This document shows positions 25,401-39,000 of a stretch of 64,000 nt of DNA, piece after piece. Numbering within the stretch: the first letter of the stretch is position 1; each line of letters starts with the position of its first letter. Under the pieces are notes generated by a model. It saw nothing but the letters and a program-made list of their open reading frames with translations, made no database searches and was not told the DNA's origin. Origin of the DNA: Hofstenia miamia. Its lineage: Eukaryota > Xenacoelomorpha > Acoela. Position numbers and translations under genes: made by a program. The stretch is taken from the NCBI GenBank assembly GCA_004352715.1, contig SCFE01000007.1, positions 1,226,357 to 1,290,356 of the forward strand, written 5' to 3'.

Positions 25401-28400
25401 ATTTTAATGAAAATTCTTCACATTTAATTGTTTTACAAGAATTCGTTTTATGATTAACGAGCTGGTTTTTTTCAAAGCACTTTACAGATTACAACACTTA
25501 CTCTGATTTCAAAATCATATATATGTGTAGCGGATTTGGAAAAGGGGTCACCAAGCCAAAAATGACATTTGGTGCACATCAGCTTCTTCAATCATTACCC
25601 TCTTAGGAGCCAAATTTTAATATCATATTGATCAAACTTTATGCAAGAAGTACACCTTAATGAGAATGGCTCCCGTCATTTTTTCTATTTGAAAAATACT
25701 CCATTTCACAAATAAGTAGCTCAATCTCTAGCTCTACACTTAGTGCTAGCCCTGCTCCATTTAATGAGAATGGCTCCCGTCATTTTTTCTATTTGAAAAA
25801 TACTCCATTTCACAAATAAGTAGCTCAATCTCTAGCTCTACACTTAGTGCTAGCCCTGCTCCATTTAATGAGAATGGCTCCCGTCATTTTTTCTATTTGA
25901 AAAATACTCCATTTCACAAATAAGTAGCTCAATCTCTAGCTCTACACTTAGTGCTAGCCCTGCTCCATTTAATGAGAATGGCTCCCGTCATTTTTTCTAT
26001 TTGAAAAATACTCCATTTCACAAATAAGTAGCTCAATCTCTAGCTCTACACTTAGTGCTAGCCCTGCTCCATTTAATGAGAATGGCTCCCGTCATTTTTT
26101 CTATTTGAAAAATACTCCATTTCACAAATAAGTAGCTCAATCTCTAGCTCTACACTTAGTGCTAGCCCTGCTCCATTTAATGAGAATGGCTCCCGTCATT
26201 TTTTCTATTTGAAAAATACTCCATTTCACAAATAAGTAGCTCAATCTCTAGCTCTACACTTAGTGCTAGCCCTGCTCCATTTAATGAGAATGGCTCCCGT
26301 CATTTTTTCTATTTGAAAAATACTCCATTTCACAAATAAGTAGCTCAATCTCTAGCTCTACACTTAGTGCTAGCCCTGCTCCATTTAATGAGAATGGCTC
26401 CCGTCATTTTTTCTATTTGAAAAATACTCCATTTCACAAATAAGTAGCTCAATCTCTAGCTCTACACTTAGTGCTAGCCCTGCTCCATTTAATGAGAATG
26501 GCTCCCGTCATTTTTTCTATTTGAAAAATACTCCATTTCACAAATAAGTAGCTCAATCTCTAGCTCTACACTTAGTGCTAGCCCTGCTCCATTTAATGAG
26601 AATGGCTCCCGTCATTTTTTCTATTTGAAAAATACTCCATTTCACAAATAAGTAGCTCAATCTCTAGCTCTACACTTAGTGCTAGCCCTGCTCCATTTAA
26701 TGAGAATGGCTCCCGTCATTTTTTCTATTTGAAAAATACTCCATTTCACAAATAAGTAGCTCAATCTCTAGCTCTACACTTAGTGCTAGCCCTGCTCCAT
26801 TTAATGAGAATGGCTCCCGTCATTTTTTCTATTTGAAAAATACTCCATTTCACAAATAAGTAGCTCAATCTCTAGCTCTACACTTAGTGCTAGCCCTGCT
26901 CCATTTAATGAGAATGGCTCCCGTCATTTTTTCTATTTGAAAAATACTCCATTTCACAAATAAGTAGCTCAATCTCTAGCTCTACACTTAGTGCTAGCCC
27001 TGCTCCATTTAATGAGAATGGCTCCCGTCATTTTTTCTATTTGAAAAATACTCCATTTCACAAATAAGTAGCTCAATCTCTAGCTCTACACTTAGTGCTA
27101 GCCCTGCTCCATTTAATGAGAATGGCTCCCGTCATTTTTTCTATTTGAAAAATACTCCATTTCACAAATAAGTAGCTCAATCTCTAGCTCTACACTTAGT
27201 GCTAGCCCTGCTCCATTTAATGAGAATGGCTCCCGTCATTTTTTCTATTTGAAAAATACTCCATTTCACAAATAAGTAGCTCAATCTCTAGCTCTACACT
27301 TAGTGCTAGCCCTGCTCCATTTAATGAGAATGGCTCCCGTCATTTTTTCTATTTGAAAAATACTCCATTTCACAAATAAGTAGCTCAATCTCTAGCTCTA
27401 CACTTAGTGCTAGCCCTGCTCCATTTAATGAGAATGGCTCCCGTCATTTTTTCTATTTGAAAAATACTCCATTTCACAAATAAGTAGCTCAATCTCTAGC
27501 TCTACACTTAGTGCTAGCCCTGCTCCATTTAATGAGAATGGCTCCCGTCATTTTTTCTATTTGAAAAATACTCCATTTCACAAATAAGTAGCTCAATCTC
27601 TAGCTCTACACTTAGTGCTAGCCCTGCTCCATTTAATGAGAATGGCTCCCGTCATTTTTTCTATTTGAAAAATACTCCATTTCACAAATAAGTAGCTCAA
27701 TCTCTAGCTCTACACTTAGTGCTAGCCCTGCTCCATTTAATGAGAATGGCTCCCGTCATTTTTTCTATTTGAAAAATACTCCATTTCACAAATAAGTAGC
27801 TCAATCTCTAGCTCTACACTTAGTGCTAGCCCTGCTCCATTTAATGAGAATGGCTCCCGTCATTTTTTCTATTTGAAAAATACTCCATTTCACAAATAAG
27901 TAGCTCAATCTCTAGCTCTACACTTAGTGCTAGCCCTGCTCCATTTAATGAGAATGGCTCCCGTCATTTTTTCTATTTGAAAAATACTCCATTTCACAAA
28001 TAAGTAGCTCAATCTCTAGCTCTACACTTAGTGCTAGCCCTGCTCCATTTAATGAGAATGGCTCCCGTCATTTTTTCTATTTGAAAAATACTCCATTTCA
28101 CAAATAAGTAGCTCAATCTCTAGCTCTACACTTAGTGCTAGCCCTGCTCCATTTAATGAGAATGGCTCCCGTCATTTTTTCTATTTGAAAAATACTCCAT
28201 TTCACAAATAAGTAGCTCAATCTCTAGCTCTACACTTAGTGCTAGCCCTGCTCCATTTAATGAGAATGGCTCCCGTCATTTTTTCTATTTGAAAAATACT
28301 CCATTTCACAAATAAGTAGCTCAATCTCTAGCTCTACACTTAGTGCTAGCCCTGCTCCATTTAATGAGAATGGCTCCCGTCATTTTTTCTATTTGAAAAA

Positions 28401-31400
28401 TACTCCATTTCACAAATAAGTAGCTCAATCTCTAGCTCTACACTTAGTGCTAGCCCTGCTCCATTTAATGAGAATGGCTCCCGTCATTTTTTCTATTTGA
28501 AAAATACTCCATTTCACAAATAAGTAGCTCAATCTCTAGCTCTACACTTAGTGCTAGCCCTGCTCCATTTAATGAGAATGGCTCCCGTCATTTTTTCTAT
28601 TTGAAAAATACTCCATTTCACAAATAAGTAGCTCAATCTCTAGCTCTACACTTAGTGCTAGCCCTGCTCCATTTAATGAGAATGGCTCCCGTCATTTTTT
28701 CTATTTGAAAAATACTCCATTTCACAAATAAGTAGCTCAATCTCTAGCTCTACACTTAGTGCTAGCCCTGCTCCATTTAATGAGAATGGCTCCCGTCATT
28801 TTTTCTATTTGAAAAATACTCCATTTCACAAATAAGTAGCTCAATCTCTAGCTCTACACTTAGTGCTAGCCCTGCTCCATTTAATGAGAATGGCTCCCGT
28901 CATTTTTTCTATTTGAAAAATACTCCATTTCACAAATAAGTAGCTCAATCTCTAGCTCTACACTTAGTGCTAGCCCTGCTCCATTTAATGAGAATGGCTC
29001 CCGTCATTTTTTCTATTTGAAAAATACTCCATTTCACAAATAAGTAGCTCAATCTCTAGCTCTACACTTAGTGCTAGCCCTGCTCCATTTAATGAGAATG
29101 GCTCCCGTCATTTTTTCTATTTGAAAAATACTCCATTTCACAAATAAGTAGCTCAATCTCTAGCTCTACACTTAGTGCTAGCCCTGCTCCATTTAATGAG
29201 AATGGCTCCCGTCATTTTTTCTATTTGAAAAATACTCCATTTCACAAATAAGTAGCTCAATCTCTAGCTCTACACTTAGTGCTAGCCCTGCTCCATTTAA
29301 TGAGAATGGCTCCCGTCATTTTTTCTATTTGAAAAATACTCCATTTCACAAATAAGTAGCTCAATCTCTAGCTCTACACTTAGTGCTAGCCCTGCTCCAT
29401 TTAATGAGAATGGCTCCCGTCATTTTTTCTATTTGAAAAATACTCCATTTCACAAATAAGTAGCTCAATCTCTAGCTCTACACTTAGTGCTAGCCCTGCT
29501 CCATTTAATGAGAATGGCTCCCGTCATTTTTTCTATTTGAAAAATACTCCATTTCACAAATAAGTAGCTCAATCTCTAGCTCTACACTTAGTGCTAGCCC
29601 TGCTCCATTTAATGAGAATGGCTCCCGTCATTTTTTCTATTTGAAAAATACTCCATTTCACAAATAAGTAGCTCAATCTCTAGCTCTACACTTAGTGCTA
29701 GCCCTGCTCCATTTAATGAGAATGGCTCCCGTCATTTTTTCTATTTGAAAAATACTCCATTTCACAAATAAGTAGCTCAATCTCTAGCTCTACACTTAGT
29801 GCTAGCCCTGCTCCATTTAATGAGAATGGCTCCCGTCATTTTTTCTATTTGAAAAATACTCCATTTCACAAATAAGTAGCTCAATCTCTAGCTCTACACT
29901 TAGTGCTAGCCCTGCTCCATTTAATGAGAATGGCTCCCGTCATTTTTTCTATTTGAAAAATACTCCATTTCACAAATAAGTAGCTCAATCTCTAGCTCTA
30001 CACTTAGTGCTAGCCCTGCTCCATTTAATGAGAATGGCTCCCGTCATTTTTTCTATTTGAAAAATACTCCATTTCACAAATAAGTAGCTCAATCTCTAGC
30101 TCTACACTTAGTGCTAGCCCTGCTCCATTTAATGAGAATGGCTCCCGTCATTTTTTCTATTTGAAAAATACTCCATTTCACAAATAAGTAGCTCAATCTC
30201 TAGCTCTACACTTAGTGCTAGCCCTGCTCCATTTAATGAGAATGGCTCCCGTCATTTTTTCTATTTGAAAAATACTCCATTTCACAAATAAGTAGCTCAA
30301 TCTCTAGCTCTACACTTAGTGCTAGCCCTGCTCCATTTAATGAGAATGGCTCCCGTCATTTTTTCTATTTGAAAAATACTCCATTTCACAAATAAGTAGC
30401 TCAATCTCTAGCTCTACACTTAGTGCTAGCCCTGCTCCATTTAATGAGAATGGCTCCCGTCATTTTTTCTATTTGAAAAATACTCCATTTCACAAATAAG
30501 TAGCTCAATCTCTAGCTCTACACTTAGTGCTAGCCCTGCTCCATTTAATGAGAATGGCTCCCGTCATTTTTTCTATTTGAAAAATACTCCATTTCACAAA
30601 TAAGTAGCTCAATCTCTAGCTCTACACTTAGTGCTAGCCCTGCTCTATCCATTTTCAGGCTTAACTCACACTAATGGAACCTTTGCGCAATTGTATTGGT
30701 AACCAAGTTGCAANATATATATATTCTTGTATACATGTAAGCTTAGATACACAGTATACCAGAATGTCCATGTGACTCTGATGTATTAAAGCACCTGACC
30801 ATGCAGACTTTAGCACCATCTGACACAGTGGATGAGCAATAAACTAAAATGACTTTTATTAAGTTTATTAGATATGAATACCAACATATAGTTAGACATT
30901 TATTGGAATTATGCAAATCGCGGAGACAGAGCGGGTTAAAAAGGTAACATAGCATTATTTTATTCTCTCTTGGTAAGCTATTAATTTCTATGTAAATATA
31001 TAGATTAAGCTCACAACATTTTCATGACCTTCATAATTAGAGCGAAAATTAAAAATCATATACATATAAATTTGCGCATAGTTCTCAAATTAGTCTATTT
31101 TCTGTAGGTGTCAAATTTATTGTAGATATCTTTCAACGTGCAGAAATCTCTGAAATGCTATGCTCATTGGAGAAGCAACGGTGAGAAGGAATATACAAAC
31201 ATATTTTAACACAGGGCAGTGATTATGCCAACATATGTAAGAGCTGATCAAAATATTGTCAATTCTTGACATGAATTCGTGCTTTGAGAGCTTGCTGAAA
31301 CTGAAAATATTGGCATGAATTTGCAATCTTTCATATATTGAATCAACTTCTGCATGCAGCATTTGATTCGGTATATGATAGTGCAACACCCAGATATGTT

Positions 31401-34400
31401 AATATGCAACATTGAGCTCCTCTCAAGTTTCCCAAGATTACAAATGCATTATATTATACATGCAAGGTTTCCTACTGTTGAATCTTCTGCAATTTCATTA
31501 TCTCATGTTATGGGGATCATAAATTCATCATTTGATTAATATCAACTACATTGGAATGTGGGAAAACAAGTTTAATTTTGTCAGTTTTTGAAATCAATTT
31601 TTACATTTCTCATCTTGATAGTAGTTGAACTAGGACATAGTTAGTTATATTTGAACAATGAGATGGGTTGACTTTTCAGGACTAGGAAGTCCCAACTTGT
31701 AAACATGGGATAGTGTTTCGTTATTAAGATTGTTATTTTAATTGACAGTTCACTTTGAAATACTTTTTTATAATTTTTGTTTACAGTATATAACAAATTT
31801 TTTCATGTCTTGATCGAGCAGGAAAATTGCTATTGAATATGTTTCATAATCTACAAAACCATTTTTCTTAACAGGCCTCTACAATTTAGAAACCTGTTTC
31901 GTTTTACAGCAAATCACATTATGACTTCGGAGTTTATAATGAAATCAATAAAGGCAAATGTGTGTTTCTTTTAACGTTAAAATGTGATGTAAATATAAAA
32001 TCTTTGAAAGGGTTAATGACGGTATTACCCTATGTATTTTAATATTGTGTAGCTTCAAAAAGTTTATGAAATGTGTAAGATTAAGTGGTAACCTTTTTAT
32101 GGTCTGCCAATTGAGCCAAACCAATAACCGTATGATTATGACTAATGCTAAGGGGAGACAGAAGAACACGTGCGGCTTCATGCTCATCTTCTTCGTACAT
32201 GATATTGAACAACTTTATGGTGATTTCTTCAAGTGATCTAAATTAAGCACTTCTAGAACTCTTCAATTCATTCACATAACCTGCTTAATTACTTCTGTAA
32301 GGATTATGCATTTCTTAAATAAATGAAAAATTAGTGAATGCTGCATTTGGTTTGGCAAGGATTGTACAGCCATGCATAATTCATCCACTAGAAGGATACG
32401 GACTACATAAATATGCATCGTTAAATCCAACTTACTCGCAAATTTCCTCGACGTTTTCTTCTTCATCTGGTGTTAAATCAAAGCTTGAATCAATCAAACA
32501 CTGACATAATTTCATCCCGATCAATCCTGAGGACAAGGCATCTTTACATTGACACAGAAAGAATTCCGCCATTTCCTTAAAATGGTCAGGTTTATTTTCT
32601 GAAGAACGAATGAAGCTTCAATATTTATAAATGCATCTACTTAGTCTACTGTATTTATTCCATTTAAATCGCACTTGAACTGAAAGTATATTAAATTAAA
32701 TCACATCAAACTTACTTGATTTAACATTAGAATTGCCAAAATGTAGAAGAAGAAAGCAGGATCCCCTGGCTTGGGAATGTCTTCTTCTGATACTTCTCCT
32801 GGTAGTTCTTTTCGTTTGTAATAATCACCATATACACGATGGTTAACCCAGTTAATTTCAAAATAGTTTCCGATAATTTTACATAAACGATCAACGATTC
32901 CAGAGAAGTTCTTAGCTTTTAATTTCTATAATGTTCATGAAAAAATCTATAGGTACTTACAATTAATATTTACAAATATACGTTTATATATATATATATA
33001 TATATATCCAATGAAAGTATTTTTGATGGGGATCCAAAATTCAATTATCGTCATGCTATTGTATGAAGGGTCTATCTCGAGGTGCTAGTTTACAAGAAAA
33101 GGCAAGAAGAATGAACCACATAATATACAAAATTCAACAGTATAAAACTTTCAAAAATTTTAAAACAATATCCACTTCAACCAATAACCTCGTTGATTAA
33201 TAAATTAATGGGAAATTTCAAAATAGGGATATTCTTCCAAATGAGTTTGTTTTTGCAAAAGTTTATAGATACGCATGTGACAATTGCAAAATATTGTACA
33301 CTTTGGAAGTCGAATAAAAGAACATTTAAGTGGACATTGAACATGAACTGAATTACAATTTGTGCAAAGAACACAGTGTATTAAAATTGTCGAAGCATTG
33401 ACTCTAAGGAAAATTTACCAAAAGTAAGATCCTAAGTGAAAAAATACGCACCATAAAACGAATTCGTACACTTTAATGTTTAATAAAGCAACATTTTTTA
33501 GTTACTTTCTTAGTGGAATTTATAGAAATTTTGTAAATAAAAGTCGTCAATTTATTGTATTAATATTATGGAGAAAGAGATCATTTTCACTTACCGTACT
33601 TGTAGGCGATCTAATAAATCGTTTCACAATCTTATGTGTGCTTGCCTAAAATATTGAGATTAGATTTTTTATTTAAGCAATATCTCATAATCAAAGAGAA
33701 GTAATTATTTTTTTATTTATACCTAGCTTCCATAATGAAAATGTTTAATGATCGAATGAATAGTGATTAGCTACTTGTAATGGAAACACCATGTATCAAT
33801 TAGCAACAGACTTGTCAACGAGCCGAGCCGAGCTTGAGCACAGTATTTGATATACAACGAGCCCAAAACGAGCCTATTTTAGGCAAAGCGAATTTATAGT
33901 TCTGCTTGTTAATTTGATTATGGAGATTTTTCTTATTTTTTGCAGTCAGCATGCTTTTCCTATAATCATATTTAAGAAATGTTTATTAAATAATAGGAAG
34001 AGCTATGTAAAAAATTCTTTGAGGACAATATTTTCAAAAAAATACCGAGCTAAAACGAGCCTCATTCAAAGATTTTATGTGGCGAGCCGAGCCGAGCCGA
34101 ACTTACACAAAATTTAACGAGCCGAGCCGAGCTTGGAAATGTCGGCTCGTTGACAAGTCTGATTAGCAATCAGCTAATTGGAAAAAATCATGTTTGACAT
34201 AACCTTTTTCCAAACATCCTCAAGAAAAAAATTAAATGATTATATTTGGAATATACGTAATCGGAGTTGGCCCTTTTGTCTTATTGATTGTAATCATTTC
34301 AATGATTACCTCGTATTTGCTTTGCAAACTTTGCATTGTTACAACAATTTCAATCGGATTCAAGGATTCACTCAATTATCAGTGATACTGTAATCAATCT

Positions 34401-35957
34401 ATGAACAGTGATTAAAGCTCAACGAGACTTGATGTTCTCATAAAGATTAAATTTCAATATAATGACATTCACTGCATTAAAAATTACAGTTTTACTGAAG
34501 TTGCCCTACTTGTTATGTCTCTTCTTGATTAGATTGAAAATCAGCTAAATCAAATTAAACCTTAACTATTAATTTCCCCAATACAACTTGTTTGTGCGTT
34601 TACTGTAAATTTGTTGCTTATTCTATAAATTAATTATTGCCATACCCTTATGTCAAACGCACAATGTTCACATTGTTCAATATATTTCTGGCATAGATAT
34701 AATATAGCAACAACATACTTCTTTATACACATCGAAGACTTCGTTGATGTTAACATATTCATTTAACTTTAAGTCTCGCATAAGCAATCCAATGAATCCC
34801 GTTTGACAATTAAGAATTGCTTTCCGCATTACATTCTTGATAAATTGGCGGGGAAAGTTAGTCTTTTTGTTGAAAATATATTTTTCTGCTATGTCCAGAC
34901 GATCCCATTGAAATGCCAGCATTAACTGTTGCTGAAGTTCTTCTACAGATACGTGAGCCCCTGAAATGGATCTAAGAAGTGCTTCGAGAATTGCGCTGTC
35001 GAGATCTGTGCTTTCATCATCAATGTCAAAAATAGAAACCTATTTTAAAAAGCCTTAAAATCCTATATTTTTATTAATAAATATTCAAATTTTGAAGTTT
35101 AATTATACATTTTCAATACATATCTAACCTGACTTACACAGCTATAGAATTTTTTGAACGCTTACATTACAAATTAATATTTATAGTGAAGAGCTTTCAG
35201 AATCCGCATCTATACAATTATATTGCACTAGTAAAAATCATATTGAAAACATAACTGGAGATCTACTTGTGATTTACACAAGAACTAGTATATAGCTATT
35301 GGACTTAAGTGTGATTTGTAAATCCATTCTTTGACAGTCATAATTTGCAAACAATTATTATTGGAAGATAGACAATGATTATGTTGAGCTCCATATCCAA
35401 GACACATATATGGTCTCTAATGATCCCCTTTGTTACATTTTTTAAAAAATCCAGCATTTTGTACATAAATATCTTAGTGCTAATTAACAATTCTTCTGGA
35501 TTAGATTGATTGTGCAAAATTGCTTAGGTAAGCATAAGATCTCCCAAACACTTGGGGACTGTAATAATATTTATTTAGACCTGCTTGCTTAGGCGCAGAA
35601 GCCAGGGCTATGTTTTTTTGAAATTTCTAAGAAAACTAAAAGTTTAATCAGGCTGCACCACCTTCAATTAGTAAGAGACTCATGTGAATCCTTGATTGTC
35701 CTTACCTACATAATAAAGTTTCCCTTGAAAGTTCATTCTGAACTAAAAGATGTTTGTTATGAGTAAATAATTACTGGAATAACTTTTGCAAGTACATTTT
35801 ATTATTAGTGGATGTTGAGGTCAAGTGTTTACATTGCACTCCATTCTCATTCAATTTTTCCGGTTTCGAAGATGCCTCTTTCACGAATTTTTACTGCTCT
35901 TATCAATCTTCCCCTAAGAGCGTTTCCTCTCCGGTTTGTCAAATTTCCAGATACGGT

Positions 35958-36007
<50 letters not shown>

Positions 36008-39000
36008 AAGTTAATCACCAATATTTCAAAAATAGGCTTGCATGCTGAAAGTTTTACTTAAGGTATTTAGAATCCAGTTAACTAAAATTTGAATTGATTT
36101 GCTAAATGATTTAGACTTTGATAGTTTTCGGGATTCCTTGGTGGGACGTAATAAATTTGAGCTGTATTTCAATTGAAGGAACAGTTCTTTTGTTTACAAA
36201 AGCACGTCCACTGTTCACTAAACCGTTATTGTAATCATAATTACTGTTTTTTGTTTTTGCATGGATTTTTCAGAGCTACCTGGTTATAGGGCCTAAGCAT
36301 AGCCTGTACTTTTAGTCAACCACCTATTATAATCCACAGTGATGAGTAAAATTTGCATCCAAAATCTAGGAATTTGAAACGCAATTCTCTATATTCAGTT
36401 GGGTTTATTCACAGTTGTGCCGTAGCTTAAAAATGCTTTCATGCGTACACTTGCAAAATTTAATTCAAAACCTACTGAAATTTACCTTTCTCTGATAATT
36501 CGTGAATCATCTAACACTTCATTACAATTCGAGAAACACTCAAGAATTTTACAACCACTTCTCTTGCAATAATAATGTCAGAAATTATGGGTTTAATTCT
36601 CTCAAGAACTATCATATTTAGCAATTAAGTTTACCACTTACATATTGGGAATATTTTTTGCTGCAGATTTCTTCACACTGTTTTATTCGTTTTTCACATT
36701 CTGCGTTGCGCTGCTGATCTGTTAGCCTTGACCATTGGCTTTGGTTCTCTAGCAACATTCTTCTTTTTAATTCTTGTACATTATGGTCATCAATGCTGTA
36801 CACTTCATTGCCATCTCTAAAGTAATCAATTTAACCTCATTTATATGAAACAAACATAAGATCTTACTGGATCTATAGCTCTCAGCAATGTACAGTTTAT
36901 CTTGCATGCAAACAGAAATCCACGTGAAGATATCTCTTTTAAATTTGTAGAATTATTTGAATTTACAAACTGAATTATTATATAAATCTAGGACCCATTT
37001 GCCATATGTGGGGTGTTTAGAGCCCCATTCCCTCATTCCTGTGGATTAAACCTGTAATTATATGCAATTATATATAATTAAGTATCACGTCTTTTTCGAA
37101 ATTGTTTATGTAGGTCTGTTGCTTTATGTTTCCCTTTGTTTAATGAAATCTCATTTCAAATATTTTAGTTAAATTTATTGACGTAAAATAATTACAATTT
37201 GTATTAAAAAGAATTTTTTGAGTGAGATTAAATATATGGACTTACTTGTCTTTTTTGATTCTCTGAAATTTGTAATATGATGCAATGAGATCTGCTGCTC
37301 GTCCCGTGCCCTGCACAATAACTACCGGATTTTTTAATGAAATACTTTCATAAACAGTCTGGAGTGAGTTTGGGCCTCCTTCCAAAAGGATAACTACGGA
37401 TGGCACATTCGAACTTCCACCTATATTGGAATGCATTTTAAGTAAATATTTTTGGTATTTGTATTTAAAAAAGTAGATAAAACCGCATGGATATAATATT
37501 AAACAGGTCCACTATCTTCAGTGATAAATAGTATTTAAATGATCAATGCAAAAAACTAGGGTATTTTGTGACAAGTGCTCTGTGAATTTTTGAAAAATTT
37601 ACTAAAATTAAAATTTGTGACCCATCACCACAAAATGAGTGAATGAATTATCATTATTTCTAGATAGAGGACATTTTCAGCTTTCATATGAGCCATAGAT
37701 CACAAAAATCGGATAAATCTTATAAAACTATGATGAAACACGGATCTTGAATTTTGAGCATTTATTTTCACAAGTTTTCGAGTAAATTGCAATCAAAGTG
37801 TATGAACCTTCAAACATAAAAAGTCCTTAGCAACAAGTAGCTTCTAATTACTTTACCGCCATAGTCGTATTATTCTGATATCAATATACAGAAATAAACA
37901 TGAGTACATATATTTAATCTGTTTTATAGTCCAGAAAGGATGCACCCATGACTCCATGACTTTTCAGTGACACGAAAAATAGATTCCACAAAAGTACACA
38001 AACAAGGAATCAATTCTCAGGATATCTTGGACCAAATTGAAATTGTTAATACACTGTTAATAAAAAACAAATTTTAATATCCAGGAAGAAAATTTACATT
38101 TTAATCCTTTTAAAGTATTTCCATGGCAGACAAGTACCTTCAGTAGTAGAGGTCACATACTAGCACAAGAACGGAATAAAAAATCTATATTTTGCAGCCA
38201 ATTTAATAATCTAATAATGAAGAGTTAACATACACAAAATTCAATATTAAGAAATAATTAAACATTGCTAATAAACACAAACACATATGGAATGCAGTGT
38301 GGTAATCACATTTCAGAAGGCTAGTGCAAAGTCAATTTTGACGCTATCTTAATGAAAAATATTGGCTACTGGTGAAAGAATAGGCATACATGTTTCCCAT
38401 ATATAGAATGTTGCCGTCACAAGGATTCCCCTGATACGCGATATGTGGTGTTCCCTTATCGGCAAATGCGTAAATATTTGATTTGAAAATTGTTGATTTA
38501 CGATAAAATTTCTTTTGTTTTTTATTAAATAGGGCCAGAAATAGGGAATTTAATTCAAAATCTGGACTTATCTGACCAAAGTATTGATATAAATGAGTAA
38601 ATTTATGAAATATAATTTTTTAAGTAATTTTCACCATTTTCAGCTTTGAGAGAACGTTACTCGAAAGTAGACAATGCGACTTCCGACTCATTTCGTGATG
38701 ATAGGTCACATTTCAGAACATTTCATAAGTGATCACATTGACTAAAGGTTTGTTGATGTTGTGGAATTTTCAATGAAACTGCAATAGCTATGCTATGGTA
38801 TTACTTCCTATATAATTAACAGGTTCTATTAAAGATATTTCAAATGCTCGTGCATATACATGTATCTATGGTGCATATTAGGAAAAGATGGCAGAAAGAA
38901 ATGAAATACAGCACAAATTTTTTAATTTGAGAAAAAGGTCATCACATTGAAAATTAATGAACGTGATTGAAAGACTTATTGTATCTTCTATCTTTGAACA

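Noticed and set aside
25657-30645. CRISPR-like array
   Set aside because: The units are directly contiguous without spacers, 104 bp long, and lie in a eukaryotic intron. It is a minisatellite.
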